NCBI GenBank assembly: GCA_041649015.1
Contig: JBAZNU010000009.1
Location: forward strand, 1 to 64,000
DNA length: 64,000 bases
Source of the DNA: Ignavibacteria bacterium
GTDB lineage: Bacteria > Bacteroidota > Ignavibacteria > Tepidaquicellales > Tepidaquicellaceae
Direction of reading: 5' to 3'
Shown: in pieces, positions 52,848-61,845 of the stretch
Layout of the letters: each line of letters starts with the position of its first letter
Position numbering within the stretch: position 1 is the first letter of the stretch
Translations under genes and position numbers: made by a program
The notes under the pieces: generated by a model
Told to the model about the DNA's origin: nothing
Databases searched by the model: none
The model's input: the letters and a program-made list of their open reading frames with translations, nothing else

Positions 52848-54761
52848 CTATTTTAGCAATAACATCCGTTTTGTTTCAGTAAAATTCTTTGTTTGTAGTT
52901 TATAAAAATAAACCCCGCTTGAATAATTTGAGCCATCAAATGTTGTTTCATACGTCCCGGGATTTATTTTTTCATTCACAAGCGTCTGCAATTCTCTTCC
53001 CTGCACATCATAAACCTTTATCATAACATCACTGACCGCTGGCAGCTGAAAGCTGATTACTGTTCTCGGATTAAACGGATTCGGAAAATTCTGCCCCAGC
53101 GAATATGAATCAGGCACTTCACTCGATATGCTCTCCGCCCCCGTCAGTAGCGTATCTCCGTACGTAATCCCGTTTAATCTGCAACCTACAAGATTTGTAG
53201 TTGAACTCGTAATTTCCCAGGTAGTCACTTGTGTCACCCCGAAATTCTTTGAATATGTTCTGTAAATAATCATTAATCCGTCTTCTTTGAATGTCTTCTG
53301 TTTTGTGGGTATGCCGAACACCGAAAAATTTGTCGTGTCGTAACATTGCGATAAATTTTGCCCGCACTTCAAAAGATTATCGCCCTTCTTTGAGCCAAGC
53401 GAATCTACATACCTTTCGTTAACTAAATAGTTGTAGGTGTAATTGTTCGCAAGCGCTGTAACCACTCCCGTCGCACTGTTTACCCTGTACCAGTTACCGT
53501 ATTGATTGAACCCGGGCAGTGACGGAGAAAAATGATAGTATCTCTGTCCGTCAACCATAGAATCTTTTGTAATGCTGACTTTTGACCTTGAGGTAAATGG
53601 GGGATATATAGAAGATTCTTCATAAACATAAATATTCCCAACCGCCATCGGAAAATAGTTCGTCACACTCGTATCAGCAACCGACTTCCCGAATACTTTA
53701 TAAACCGCCTTATTGGTCGAAACATAAAGCGTATCGCCCGTATTCGGATTCTTCACTATTCCCCTAACGTTTAAATCAGGACTGAATGTATTGTTGTATA
53801 TCGACCACGTGTTTCCCTTGTTGCTCGATTTATAAAGCCCATCATCGCATCCCGCGTAAATCACATTGTTGTTCAAAGGATCAAACTCAATATCATTAAC
53901 CGCTTTGTTCATCAGCACCGTCCAGTTCGTTCCGTTGTTTGTTGATTTCAGCAATCCCTCCGCCGATGTGTTGCACATATAAATCGCATTCTCGCTGTCA
54001 TCAAAATATATCTGTACATTGGGAATCCCCGTTCTTATTAACTGAAAATCTGTTCCTCCCGTCGTGCTCCTGTAAAGAGTTGAATATAATCTTGCAAATA
54101 TTGTATTGCGGTTAAATGTATTAATAAAAAATCTTGAATAGTAAATGCCCTCTGGGATAGTATCCGTACAAAACCAGTTAGCTCCGCGGTTAGTTGTCTT
54201 GTGTACATTTCCGACCATAAATTGTGCGCTGTAACCAACATACATTATTGAATCATTAACGGGGTCAATTGCCATACCTCCGCACCAGTTCAATAAAGAC
54301 CCGGGTATGAATTCATTAGTGGTCAGTCCGTTATTAAAGCTGATAGCCGTGAAATCTGCAGGCTCCCAGTTTGCACCTCTGTATGCATATATGAACAGAT
54401 TTGTATCCTGTCTCGAAAAAGCAACGTCAAGCAAATAACCAATATAATATCCATATTGAAACGACCAGCTGTTATGAAATCTCCAGTAATGCGCTGTGTC
54501 TGAAAAACCATTAAGAGAATAAATATATTTGTAAACATTCCCAAGTCTCATATCATATACATATGGTGGGCTGGCATAACCGCTCCTCTGTACATAAAAA
54601 TTCTTGTACCCCTCTTGCGGCAGCGGTATCTTGTAAAACCTCATAACTCCCCCCGTATCAAGGTCATATATTCGGATTGTATTCGTGAAAGGAATATTTT
54701 GTGCGGTACTTGCTGAAAAAATCAGCAACGTCAAAGTTAAGAGGAAAATTAACTTTTTCAT
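52848..54761 (-). CDS. Secreted BNR/propeller protein with T9SS sorting domain
   Basis: A 637-residue protein. The signal peptide is KKLIFLLTLTLLIFSASTAQ. A propeller region with Asp-box-like motifs follows (VHKTTNRGANW, LYRSTTGGTDF, LLKSTNNGTNW and LYKSSNKGNTW), then a beta-sandwich region from about 375 (NYFPMAVGNIYVYEESS, then YYHFSPSLPG) of a type often seen before T9SS tails. The tail is QNFPNPFNPRTVISFQ to TKRMLLLK. Heptamer-type DNA at 53029-53058 codes the strand ISFQLPAVSD. First gene of the minus-strand cargo run; its promoter lies in the repeat-bearing gap to 55145. Confidence 0.85.
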   Translation of the reverse strand: MKKLIFLLTLTLLIFSASTAQNIPFTNTIRIYDLDTGGVMRFYKIPLPQEGYKNFYVQRSGYASPPYVYDMRLGNVYKYIYSLNGFSDTAHYWRFHNSWSFQYGYYIGYLLDVAFSRQDTNLFIYAYRGANWEPADFTAISFNNGLTTNEFIPGSLLNWCGGMAIDPVNDSIMYVGYSAQFMVGNVHKTTNRGANWFCTDTIPEGIYYSRFFINTFNRNTIFARLYSTLYRSTTGGTDFQLIRTGIPNVQIYFDDSENAIYMCNTSAEGLLKSTNNGTNWTVLMNKAVNDIEFDPLNNNVIYAGCDDGLYKSSNKGNTWSIYNNTFSPDLNVRGIVKNPNTGDTLYVSTNKAVYKVFGKSVADTSVTNYFPMAVGNIYVYEESSIYPPFTSRSKVSITKDSMVDGQRYYHFSPSLPGFNQYGNWYRVNSATGVVTALANNYTYNYLVNERYVDSLGSKKGDNLLKCGQNLSQCYDTTNFSVFGIPTKQKTFKEDGLMIIYRTYSKNFGVTQVTTWEITSSTTNLVGCRLNGITYGDTLLTGAESISSEVPDSYSLGQNFPNPFNPRTVISFQLPAVSDVMIKVYDVQGRELQTLVNEKINPGTYETTFDGSNYSSGVYFYKLQTKNFTETKRMLLLK

Positions 54762-55145
54762 AAAAGTATATTTTAATTTCTCAGAAGCTAAAAATCATCG
54801 TTTTTTGAATAAAATATTGCTTCCAATCATATTTACCTATCCTTATCTGGAATTTATAGATTCATAATTTAAATATCAACGGTAAATTATCACATTGTAT
54901 TGGAAAAGTATCCAAACCTTTCTATGATTCTTATCAAAAGTGCGCACAAAGTGCGCTCAAAGTGCGCATAAAGTGCGCATAATGTTGTCAAAAGTATGTT
55001 CCTAATCCCTCATAAAATTAATGTTTTGAGTTATTAGTCCTGTAATCTCAAAAACACGTTATGACTAATTTATGAATTTATATTAATCATTTTTTTGAAT
55101 AAATTACACTATCACAAATTTTAATTAACATAATAACTATTCGAT
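54762..55145. other. Divergent intergenic region with phased 11-bp repeats
   Basis: 384 bases between the minus-strand cargo gene and the plus-strand transaldolase gene. The only distinct structure is the 11-bp tandem array at 54937-54980, described separately. The rest is AT-rich and must hold the promoters of both genes. Confidence 0.5.
54937..54980. repeat. Four tandem 11-bp repeats (AAAGTGCGCAT type)
   Basis: Units at 54937, 54948, 54959 and 54970 read AAAGTGCGCAC, AAAGTGCGCTC, AAAGTGCGCAT and AAAGTGCGCAT. The core TGCGCA is self-complementary (intact in three units, TGCGCT in the second) and recurs about once per helical turn. This is the most GC-rich patch in an AT-rich gap. It lies 166 bases ahead of the transaldolase start. 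Confidence 0.92.
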
Positions 55146-55793
55146 ATGAAAATCTTCATTGATACAGCTAATCTTAATGAGATTAAAGAAGCGGCTGATA
55201 TGGGTCTGCTTGATGGTGTTACCACTAATCCTTCTCTCGTTGCTAAGGAGGGTCATAAGGATTTTAAATCAATGCTCGAAAAAATCTGTTCAATCGTCGA
55301 CGGAGATATTAGTGCCGAGGTGGTTTCCACCGATTACGACGGTATTGTCAAAGAGGGTAGGGAACTCGCCAAAATTCATAAAAATATTGTTATTAAGGTC
55401 CCGCTTATTAAAGAGGGGCTCAAAGCTGTTAAAACTTTATCGGGTGAAGGTATTAAAACAAACGTTACTCTTTGCTTCTCGCCTTCTCAGGCTTTCCTTG
55501 CCGCAAAAGCAGGTGCGTATCTCGTAAGTCCGTTTGTTGGCAGACTCGATGATATTTCCTTCAATGGTATGGAACTTATTTCTCAGATTAGACAGATTTA
55601 TGATAACTATGACTATCAGACTCAGATTCTAGTTGCCTCTGTTAGGCATCCAATTCATTTCGTCGAATCTTGTATGATCGGAGCTGATGTCTGCACTATG
55701 CCGTTCAAAGTTATTGAGCAGCTTGCAAAACATCCTCTGACTGATATCGGTCTCGAGAAGTTTCTCGCTGACTGGAAAAAACTTAATAAATAA
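55146..55793 (+). CDS. tal: Transaldolase/fructose-6-phosphate aldolase (TalC family)
   Basis: A 215-residue cytosolic TIM-barrel enzyme. It has MKIFIDTANLNEIKEA at the start, DGVTTNPSLVAKEG, the Schiff-base lysine K84 in NIVIKVPLI, NVTLCFSPSQAFLAAKAGA and VSPFVGRLDD. This is the short TalC/FSA subclass; whether it is a transaldolase or a fructose-6-phosphate aldolase cannot be fixed from sequence alone. It links the pentose phosphate pathway to glycolysis. gcvT follows 8 bases downstream, so the two are co-transcribed. Confidence 0.93.
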   Translation: MKIFIDTANLNEIKEAADMGLLDGVTTNPSLVAKEGHKDFKSMLEKICSIVDGDISAEVVSTDYDGIVKEGRELAKIHKNIVIKVPLIKEGLKAVKTLSGEGIKTNVTLCFSPSQAFLAAKAGAYLVSPFVGRLDDISFNGMELISQIRQIYDNYDYQTQILVASVRHPIHFVESCMIGADVCTMPFKVIEQLAKHPLTDIGLEKFLADWKKLNK

Positions 55794-55801
55794 TTATTAT
55801 C

Positions 55802-56884
55802 ATGAAAAAGACAGCATTTAATGAGTTACACAAAAAGTACGGAGCTAAGCTAGTTGAATTCGCAGGTTATGAAATGCCTATTCAGTATGAGGGAATTATC
55901 GCTGAACATAAAGCTGTTAGAAATTCTGTCGGCGTCTTCGACGTTTCTCATATGGGCGAAGTAGAGATTCACGGTAAAGATGCTTTTGCGTTCGTCCAGA
56001 AACTTACTACCAACGATGTCTCTCAACTTTTCAAAGGTAGAATTCAGTATTCATCTATGTGCCTTCCAAATGGTGGTATAGTTGACGATTTGCTCGTTTA
56101 TCACTGCGGAGAATATTTTATGCTCGTTATAAATGCATCCAATATTGAAAAAGATATTAAATGGATGAAAGAAAATGTCTTCGGTGATGTCGTTATTAAA
56201 GATATTTCTGATGATACTTCTTTGCTTGCAGTCCAGGGGCAAAATTCTCTGAAAACTCTGCAAAAACTTACTGATACTGACCTTTCAAAGATTGAATACT
56301 ATCATTTTGAACCCGGCAAAGTAGCGGGGCAGGATGTTATCATTTCTCGCACTGGTTATACAGGCGAAAAGATTTGCTTTGAAATCTATTCCTCTTCCGA
56401 TGTTAAGAAATCTGAAGAACTCTGGAATGCAATCTTCGAAGCAGGAAAGGAATTCGATATTAAACCAATTGGACTTGGTGCTCGTGATACTTTAAGGTTG
56501 GAATATGCTTTCAGACTCTATGGTAACGATATGGACGAAACTACTAATCCCCTCGAAGCTGGTCTCGGTTGGATAACCAAACTCGATGTAGCTGATTTCA
56601 ACGGTAAGGACGCTATGCTGAAATCAAAACAGGAAGGTCTTAAAAGAAAACTCGTCGGCTTTATTGTAGACGGCAAAATGGTCGCAAGACACGGACAGGA
56701 CGTCTATAAAGATGGTGTTAAAATTGGTCACGTTGCAAGCGGTGCTCCTTCTCCGATGTTAGGAAAGAATATCGGCATGGCTTATGTCACTTCTGATTTC
56801 TCTAAGAATGGTACCGAAATTGAAATAGATGTTCGCGGCAATAAAATAAAAGCTGTCGTAACTAAGACACCTTTTATTAGTTAA
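55802..56884 (+). CDS. gcvT: Glycine cleavage system T protein (aminomethyltransferase)
   Basis: A 360-residue cytosolic enzyme. It takes the aminomethyl group from the lipoylated H protein to tetrahydrofolate, giving methylene-THF and ammonia. Visible family stretches: FAGYEMPIQYEGIIAEHKAVR, GVFDVSHMGEVEI, LTTNDV, YSSMCLPNGGIVDDLLVY, ISRTGYTGEKICFEIY, GLGARDTLRLEYAFRLYGND and GASGAPSPMLG-like GHVASGAPSPMLG. Length is normal. The rest of the system (H and P proteins) is not in this window. Confidence 0.95.
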   Translation: MKKTAFNELHKKYGAKLVEFAGYEMPIQYEGIIAEHKAVRNSVGVFDVSHMGEVEIHGKDAFAFVQKLTTNDVSQLFKGRIQYSSMCLPNGGIVDDLLVYHCGEYFMLVINASNIEKDIKWMKENVFGDVVIKDISDDTSLLAVQGQNSLKTLQKLTDTDLSKIEYYHFEPGKVAGQDVIISRTGYTGEKICFEIYSSSDVKKSEELWNAIFEAGKEFDIKPIGLGARDTLRLEYAFRLYGNDMDETTNPLEAGLGWITKLDVADFNGKDAMLKSKQEGLKRKLVGFIVDGKMVARHGQDVYKDGVKIGHVASGAPSPMLGKNIGMAYVTSDFSKNGTEIEIDVRGNKIKAVVTKTPFIS

Positions 56885-56910
56885 TTTATTTGTTTAATTT
56901 ATTATGAAAA

Positions 56911-56935
56911 GAGGGGATTCATGAATCCCCTCGTT
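56911..56935 (+). terminator. Terminator of the tal-gcvT operon
   Basis: A perfect 22-base palindrome (10-bp arms GAGGGGATTC/GAATCCCCTC at 56911-56920 and 56923-56932) follows A4 and precedes a short T-run, 26 bases after the gcvT stop. Confidence 0.88.
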
Positions 56936-56956
56936 TATAAAACTTAATTTCGTATT

Positions 56957-57787
56957 TTGATTAATATTAATGTTTCTCTTTCACAGTTTTTAATTACTGA
57001 TGACCTTGCTCTAAAGGATAAAAATGTGGTAATCATCGATATACTTCGTGCTTCCTCTACTATCTTAACGGCACTCACTAACGGTGCTAAAGAAATTATC
57101 CCTGCTGAGAATGCTTCCGTTGCAGCAAGAATTTCCAAAGGGCTTGGTAATTCTATTTTGTGCGGTGAGCGTAACGGCAAGGTAATAGAGGGCTTTAAAT
57201 ACGGTAACTCACCCTTTGAATACACACCTGAAAATGTAAAAGGAAAATCATTAATATTTTCAACTACTAACGGCACGGTTTCTATAGCTAAAGCTAAGTT
57301 CGCTAAGTCTGCTGTTCTCGCTTGCTATCTGAATCTTAATGCTGTAATTAAATACCTTAGCGAACTTAACGAGGATTTTGTAATTGTTTGCTCAGGCAAA
57401 CTTAACGATTTTTGTATCGAGGACTCAGTTTTTGCCGGTCTGATTATCTCAAGATTGTTTGATTTGAACGGAAAAGAAAAGTATAATATCTTCGATACCG
57501 GTTATGCTTGTTATAAACTTGCTAAACTCCTTCTCTATAAAACGGCTAATCCCGAACCAAATAGAATTTATAATATTTTCAAAAAGAGTGAACACGGAAA
57601 ATATCTTTGTTCACTCGGTTTTGAAGAGGATTTAAAATATTGTTCCATTATCGATATGTTCTCTGGTTTGCCGCAAATTAAAAACGGCATCATTAAACTT
57701 AAAGAAACATTCGAGCTCGAAGCAAAAGCTAAATCTAAAATGAAAAGAGTCAACATAAGTAATAAACCGGGTGCCTCTAAAGTATGA
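56957..57787 (+). CDS. comB: ComB-like 2-phosphosulfolactate phosphatase family protein
   Basis: A 276-residue protein from a TTG start, 72 bases after gcvT. Family landmarks are VVIIDILRASSTILTALTNGA near the start, LCGERNGKVIEGFKYGNSP, LIFSTTNGTVSIAKAK and VIVCSGKLNDFCIEDSVFAG. In archaea ComB dephosphorylates phosphosulfolactate on the way to coenzyme M. Bacterial members are widespread and mostly uncharacterised, so the actual substrate here is open. The TGA stop overlaps the ftsK ATG (ATGA). Confidence 0.88.
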   Translation: MININVSLSQFLITDDLALKDKNVVIIDILRASSTILTALTNGAKEIIPAENASVAARISKGLGNSILCGERNGKVIEGFKYGNSPFEYTPENVKGKSLIFSTTNGTVSIAKAKFAKSAVLACYLNLNAVIKYLSELNEDFVIVCSGKLNDFCIEDSVFAGLIISRLFDLNGKEKYNIFDTGYACYKLAKLLLYKTANPEPNRIYNIFKKSEHGKYLCSLGFEEDLKYCSIIDMFSGLPQIKNGIIKLKETFELEAKAKSKMKRVNISNKPGASKV

Positions 57788-60363
57788 CCGGCAAAGTCAG
57801 ATCAAGGAAACGTAATTATAAAACTAATTCCGTAAAAAGAAGGAGTTCTAATAATGATGAATTCAGAATATCGGAAAACTTCAAGATTCGTCTTATTGGA
57901 TTTCTGCTTTTATTGCTCGGTCTGCTAACAGTTATTGCTGTTTTGGCATATTCAAAATCCGACTCGCAGACTCTTATGCGCTTTTCGTTCTTCGACATGT
58001 TCAGGAAAGAAACATACACATCAATTTTTAAAATTTCTAATCCCCTTGGTGTTGCAGGTGCCGTAATTGCTAACTTCGCAATCGATAATCTCTTCGGTTA
58101 CTTTACCGTCTTGATTCCGGCTACTATGATTATCATCGGGTATTCCCTCTTACGTAGAATCAGTCTTTTCAAACCAATAACAATCTCTGCTTACTTAATC
58201 CTTTTGATGTTGCTGCTTTCTGCATCAGCAGGTCTGATAAGGTTTATAGCTGGCACTGATTCAGTTTCAGCTGCTTATTGCGGAGCCGCAGGCAATTATC
58301 TGTCTTCAATATTCTATTTTACTATCGGTGGTATTGGTTCTTCTGTGTTATTCCTGATTTTAATTGCTTTGCTCATTATGCTTCTCGTTGATGGAAATAT
58401 CCTCAGGTCGCTCGCAAGACTCAAAATTTTCTGGGATAAAATTAAAGAAAACTTCTCAAAGGAAAAAGATATTCTTAATACCGTCAAAAATGAAAAACTG
58501 GCTGCTAAAGAATCTAAAGAATCAAAAGGTGAAGATGGTATCAGTGCTGCTATAGTCAAAGAAAGAGAAAGAATTAAAAAACTGAAAGGGAATCAAAACG
58601 CTGAAAGTGAGCTTATTAAAGATACTGAAATCAATAGACCGGCTTCTGTCATAACTAGTTCTGGCGATGATTCAATGATAATTCCGGGCGGACTTCCTGA
58701 AACGGATATTAAAATCAATGATGCCTCTTTAAAGAAAAAGAAGAAGAAATTAGATGATTTGTTAATAAAAACCCCCAAGAAAGAAGAAGTTTCGGAAACC
58801 GATATCAATCCTGAGAACTCAAATGAACTTGATGGTCTCGAAAACATGCAGGAAGATGACTTTGTTGAAGAGAAGCTTGAAAACTATAAATACCCTCAGC
58901 TCGATATTCTCGAAAATCCAACCAGAGATGAAATTGAAACTATTTCTGATGAAGAGTTAAAGCACAATGGCAAACTGCTTCAGGAAAAGCTTCTAAAGTT
59001 TGGCATCGAAATAAAAAGCGTTGCTGCTACACCCGGTCCCGTTGTTACTCTTTATGAACTCATACCTGCTCCTGAGGTTAAACTCTCAAAAATAGAATCA
59101 CTACAGGATGATATTGCCCTTGCCATGAAAGCAAGAGGTATCAGAATGATTATACCAATACCCGGGAAAGGTACTGTAGGCGTTGAAATACCTAACAGTA
59201 AGTCACAAATGGTCAGGGTAAAAGAAGTATTATCATCGTCCAAGTTTAAAGAAAGTACAAAGAAGCTTACCGTTGCATTCGGCAAAACTATCGACGGTGA
59301 TATTTATGTTGATGACCTCTCAAAGATGCCCCATGTTCTTATCGCAGGTGCTACTGGTTCTGGTAAAAGCGTCGGTATAAATACTATCATAGCTTCATTG
59401 CTCTATAAATTGCATCCCTCGGACCTGAAGTTTATTCTCATCGATCCTAAAAAGATAGAACTTAGTTTGTATTCTAAACTCAGAAACCATTTCATCGCAA
59501 CTTCAAACGATATAAACGAAAGTATTGTGACAAGCTCGAACAATGCTGTTTCCATCCTGAAAAGTGTTGAAATGGAAATGGAACAGCGTTATGATAAACT
59601 CGCAAACGCAGGTGTAAGAAACATCGATTCTTATAACGAAAAGTATTCCGAAGGTAAACTCAAAAACAATGAGGTTATTCGTCACAAAAAAATGCCATAC
59701 ATTATTGTTATTATCGATGAACTGGCAGATTTAATGATTACCGCCAAAAGAGATATTGAAGATCCAATTGCCCGTATTGCCCAGATGGCTCGTGCTGTCG
59801 GAATTCATCTTATTGTAGCTACACAAAGACCATCGGTTGATGTTATAACAGGTGTTATTAAGGCGAATTTTCCTGTCCGGATTGCCTATCAGGTGGCATC
59901 ACGTGTTGACTCAAGGACAATTCTTGATATTGGAGGTGCCGACCAGTTATTAAGAAATGGTGATATGCTCTATATGTCTTCTTCAACTCCAAAACCAATC
60001 AGAATACAAAACGCCTACATTTCAACAGAAGAATGCGAAAAGATTGTCGAATTTATTTCTCAGCAAAAAGGTTATACCAAACCCTACTTGCTGCCTTCTG
60101 TAGTAAATAAAAGAGGTAAAGGCGGTTCTTACAATAATGATATATGGGATGAAATGTTCCCTGACGCTGCACGTTTAATTCTTAAACTGCAAAACTGCTC
60201 AACATCCACTCTCCAGAGAAGATTAAAACTTGGTTATGCAAGGGCTGCCCGAATTGTTGACCAAATGGAAGAAGCAGGAATTGTCGGTCCAAATCAGGGT
60301 GCTAAAGGACGTGAAATTCTTGTGACTGAAGATGAACTCGAAGAAATTCTTCAAGGTCTTTAA
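57784..60363 (+). CDS. ftsK: FtsK/SpoIIIE DNA translocase
   Basis: An 859-residue protein with the complete three-part architecture. Four N-terminal membrane helices (from LIGFLLLLLGLLTVIAVLAY) are followed by a Lys/Glu-rich linker (about 215-350). The alpha/beta motor has Walker A GATGSGKS (522-529), Walker B IIVIIDELADLM and the RQ-rich AQMARAVGIHLIVATQRPS. The winged-helix gamma domain at the end (STSTLQRRLKLGYARAARIVD) reads KOPS-type sites. It pumps chromosome dimers to the septum for Xer recombination. It is translationally coupled to comB and overlaps the convergent deoC gene by four bases. Confidence 0.96.
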   Translation: MTGKVRSRKRNYKTNSVKRRSSNNDEFRISENFKIRLIGFLLLLLGLLTVIAVLAYSKSDSQTLMRFSFFDMFRKETYTSIFKISNPLGVAGAVIANFAIDNLFGYFTVLIPATMIIIGYSLLRRISLFKPITISAYLILLMLLLSASAGLIRFIAGTDSVSAAYCGAAGNYLSSIFYFTIGGIGSSVLFLILIALLIMLLVDGNILRSLARLKIFWDKIKENFSKEKDILNTVKNEKLAAKESKESKGEDGISAAIVKERERIKKLKGNQNAESELIKDTEINRPASVITSSGDDSMIIPGGLPETDIKINDASLKKKKKKLDDLLIKTPKKEEVSETDINPENSNELDGLENMQEDDFVEEKLENYKYPQLDILENPTRDEIETISDEELKHNGKLLQEKLLKFGIEIKSVAATPGPVVTLYELIPAPEVKLSKIESLQDDIALAMKARGIRMIIPIPGKGTVGVEIPNSKSQMVRVKEVLSSSKFKESTKKLTVAFGKTIDGDIYVDDLSKMPHVLIAGATGSGKSVGINTIIASLLYKLHPSDLKFILIDPKKIELSLYSKLRNHFIATSNDINESIVTSSNNAVSILKSVEMEMEQRYDKLANAGVRNIDSYNEKYSEGKLKNNEVIRHKKMPYIIVIIDELADLMITAKRDIEDPIARIAQMARAVGIHLIVATQRPSVDVITGVIKANFPVRIAYQVASRVDSRTILDIGGADQLLRNGDMLYMSSSTPKPIRIQNAYISTEECEKIVEFISQQKGYTKPYLLPSVVNKRGKGGSYNNDIWDEMFPDAARLILKLQNCSTSTLQRRLKLGYARAARIVDQMEEAGIVGPNQGAKGREILVTEDELEEILQGL

Positions 60364-61208
60364 TCTATATCCTTCAATAAATTATCCAATAAAGAAGATG
60401 CTCCTATCCTGAATAGTTCAGGTTTTAGCCATTCATTCCCAACAATATTCTTTACCAGAGATACATACTGCAAGACTTCCTTTGTTGTTCTTATTCCTCC
60501 TGCTGGTTTAAAGCCTACCCTTATACTCGTATTCTCATAATGTTCATTAATAGCATTGAGCATCACGTATGCAGATTCTATCGTAGCGGCAGGACTTATT
60601 TTTCCTGTAGATGTTTTTATAAAATTAGCTCCCGCTTCTATTGCTAATACACTTGCATTGTAAATATTCTCGTTGGTTTTAAGTTCTCCCGTCTCAAGGA
60701 TTACTTTCAAATGTACAGGATGTTTACTCGAATTGCATAATCCTTTAATTTGTTTTATTTCATCCTTAACAAATCCATAGTTACCCGATAGAAACTCACC
60801 TCTTGACATAACCATGTCTATTTCTTCAGCGCCCTGCTCTATACAGTATTTTACTTCCTGTAACTTTAAATCCAATGGTACCTGCCCTGAAGGAAAAGAA
60901 GTAGCTACTGATGCAGTCTTCAGTCCTGAACCTTTAAGTTTGTTCTTTGTAAAACTTATAAACCTCGGATATATGCATATAGCTGCACAGGATAATCCTG
61001 GTATAACTGAAGGCTTCATTCCTTTATCGCATAAGCTTCCGACTTTCTCAAAAGTATCCGAGCCCTCTAATGTAGTTAAATCTATAAATGATACACATTT
61101 TTTTGCATAGACTTTTATGTCTTTTGAGATTTCTTCATTCTTTGCAGAAATTTCAGCATTTTTTTTAATATCGGAATCCGAACCAATTATTTCTTTAAAC
61201 TTACTCAT
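60360..61208 (-). CDS. deoC: Deoxyribose-phosphate aldolase
   Basis: A 282-residue cytosolic class I aldolase that splits 2-deoxyribose-5-phosphate into glyceraldehyde-3-phosphate and acetaldehyde. Catalytic residues visible: D131 (EEIDMVM), Schiff-base K198 (GANFIKTSTGK) and proton-relay K234 (VGFKPAGGIRT). It is the longer form, with an N-terminal extension of about 35 residues. Convergent with ftsK, with a four-base overlap of stops. Nucleoside phosphorylase genes that often accompany it are absent here. Confidence 0.95.
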   Translation of the reverse strand: MSKFKEIIGSDSDIKKNAEISAKNEEISKDIKVYAKKCVSFIDLTTLEGSDTFEKVGSLCDKGMKPSVIPGLSCAAICIYPRFISFTKNKLKGSGLKTASVATSFPSGQVPLDLKLQEVKYCIEQGAEEIDMVMSRGEFLSGNYGFVKDEIKQIKGLCNSSKHPVHLKVILETGELKTNENIYNASVLAIEAGANFIKTSTGKISPAATIESAYVMLNAINEHYENTSIRVGFKPAGGIRTTKEVLQYVSLVKNIVGNEWLKPELFRIGASSLLDNLLKDID

Positions 61209-61441
61209 ACATTCTTCCTTAAGTTTAATGTTAGTATAATAATAAATTTACAACAATTAATGCCTAAAATGTATTCAAATATTTATAATTCTAAGTAATT
61301 ACCTTAAAACATCTAATAATCAGTTTAAATATCATTTGTTCTTTACCAAAAAATAGTTAACTTAATTAAAGTTTTAACAATAGTTATTTTATCTTAAACA
61401 ATGTTTTTCATACTTTTACCTGAAAATTTGCAGAACAGTAC

Positions 61442-61831
61442 ATGAAAATATTAAATTTTATTACTTTTGTTATCCTGTCATTTATATTAGCTTCATTACT
61501 TTCTTCTTGTACTTCAAGCGACGAAGAAGTAATTGTTGTGCGTGATACGGTTGTAATTACAGTGCAGCCGCCTATCAAAAACCAGATAAGCGTAGAAACA
61601 ATTAATAAAAGATTCGTTATACAGCTTGCTGCTTTTAATAGAGAAGAAAATGTCAATACCTATGTAAAACAAGCTAAAGAGAAGTTAGGCGAGACTCCCG
61701 AAATCAGAAAATATGGGAATCTATTCGTGGTTACAGTGGGAATTTATAACTATGCTAATACTGCACAGGATTATCTGACTGTTGTTAAGTCAAAAGGTTT
61801 CAAAGATGCCTTTGTAAAAGCAATCGATTAA
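61442..61831 (+). CDS. Small SPOR-domain lipoprotein
   Basis: A 129-residue lipoprotein: signal MKILNFITFVILSFILASLL, lipobox Cys23 (SSC). A short acidic linker (SDEEVIVVRDTVV) leads into a SPOR-type beta-alpha-beta-alpha-beta-beta fold beginning KRFVIQLAAFNREENVNTY and ending VVTVGIYNYANTAQDYL. SPOR domains bind denuded septal peptidoglycan. The 14-base gap and similar make-up show that it is paired with the next gene by tandem duplication. Confidence 0.85.
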   Translation: MKILNFITFVILSFILASLLSSCTSSDEEVIVVRDTVVITVQPPIKNQISVETINKRFVIQLAAFNREENVNTYVKQAKEKLGETPEIRKYGNLFVVTVGIYNYANTAQDYLTVVKSKGFKDAFVKAID

Positions 61832-61845
61832 ATTTATTAATATAT

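Noticed and set aside
40829..54761. Cargo island as a defence or biosynthetic gene cluster
   Set aside because: Every gene is a signal-peptide, T9SS-sorted protein; no nuclease, helicase, synthase or effector domains are seen.
54937..54980. 11-bp repeats as a CRISPR array or replication iterons
   Set aside because: No spacers, the period is too short for CRISPR, and no replication initiator gene is nearby.
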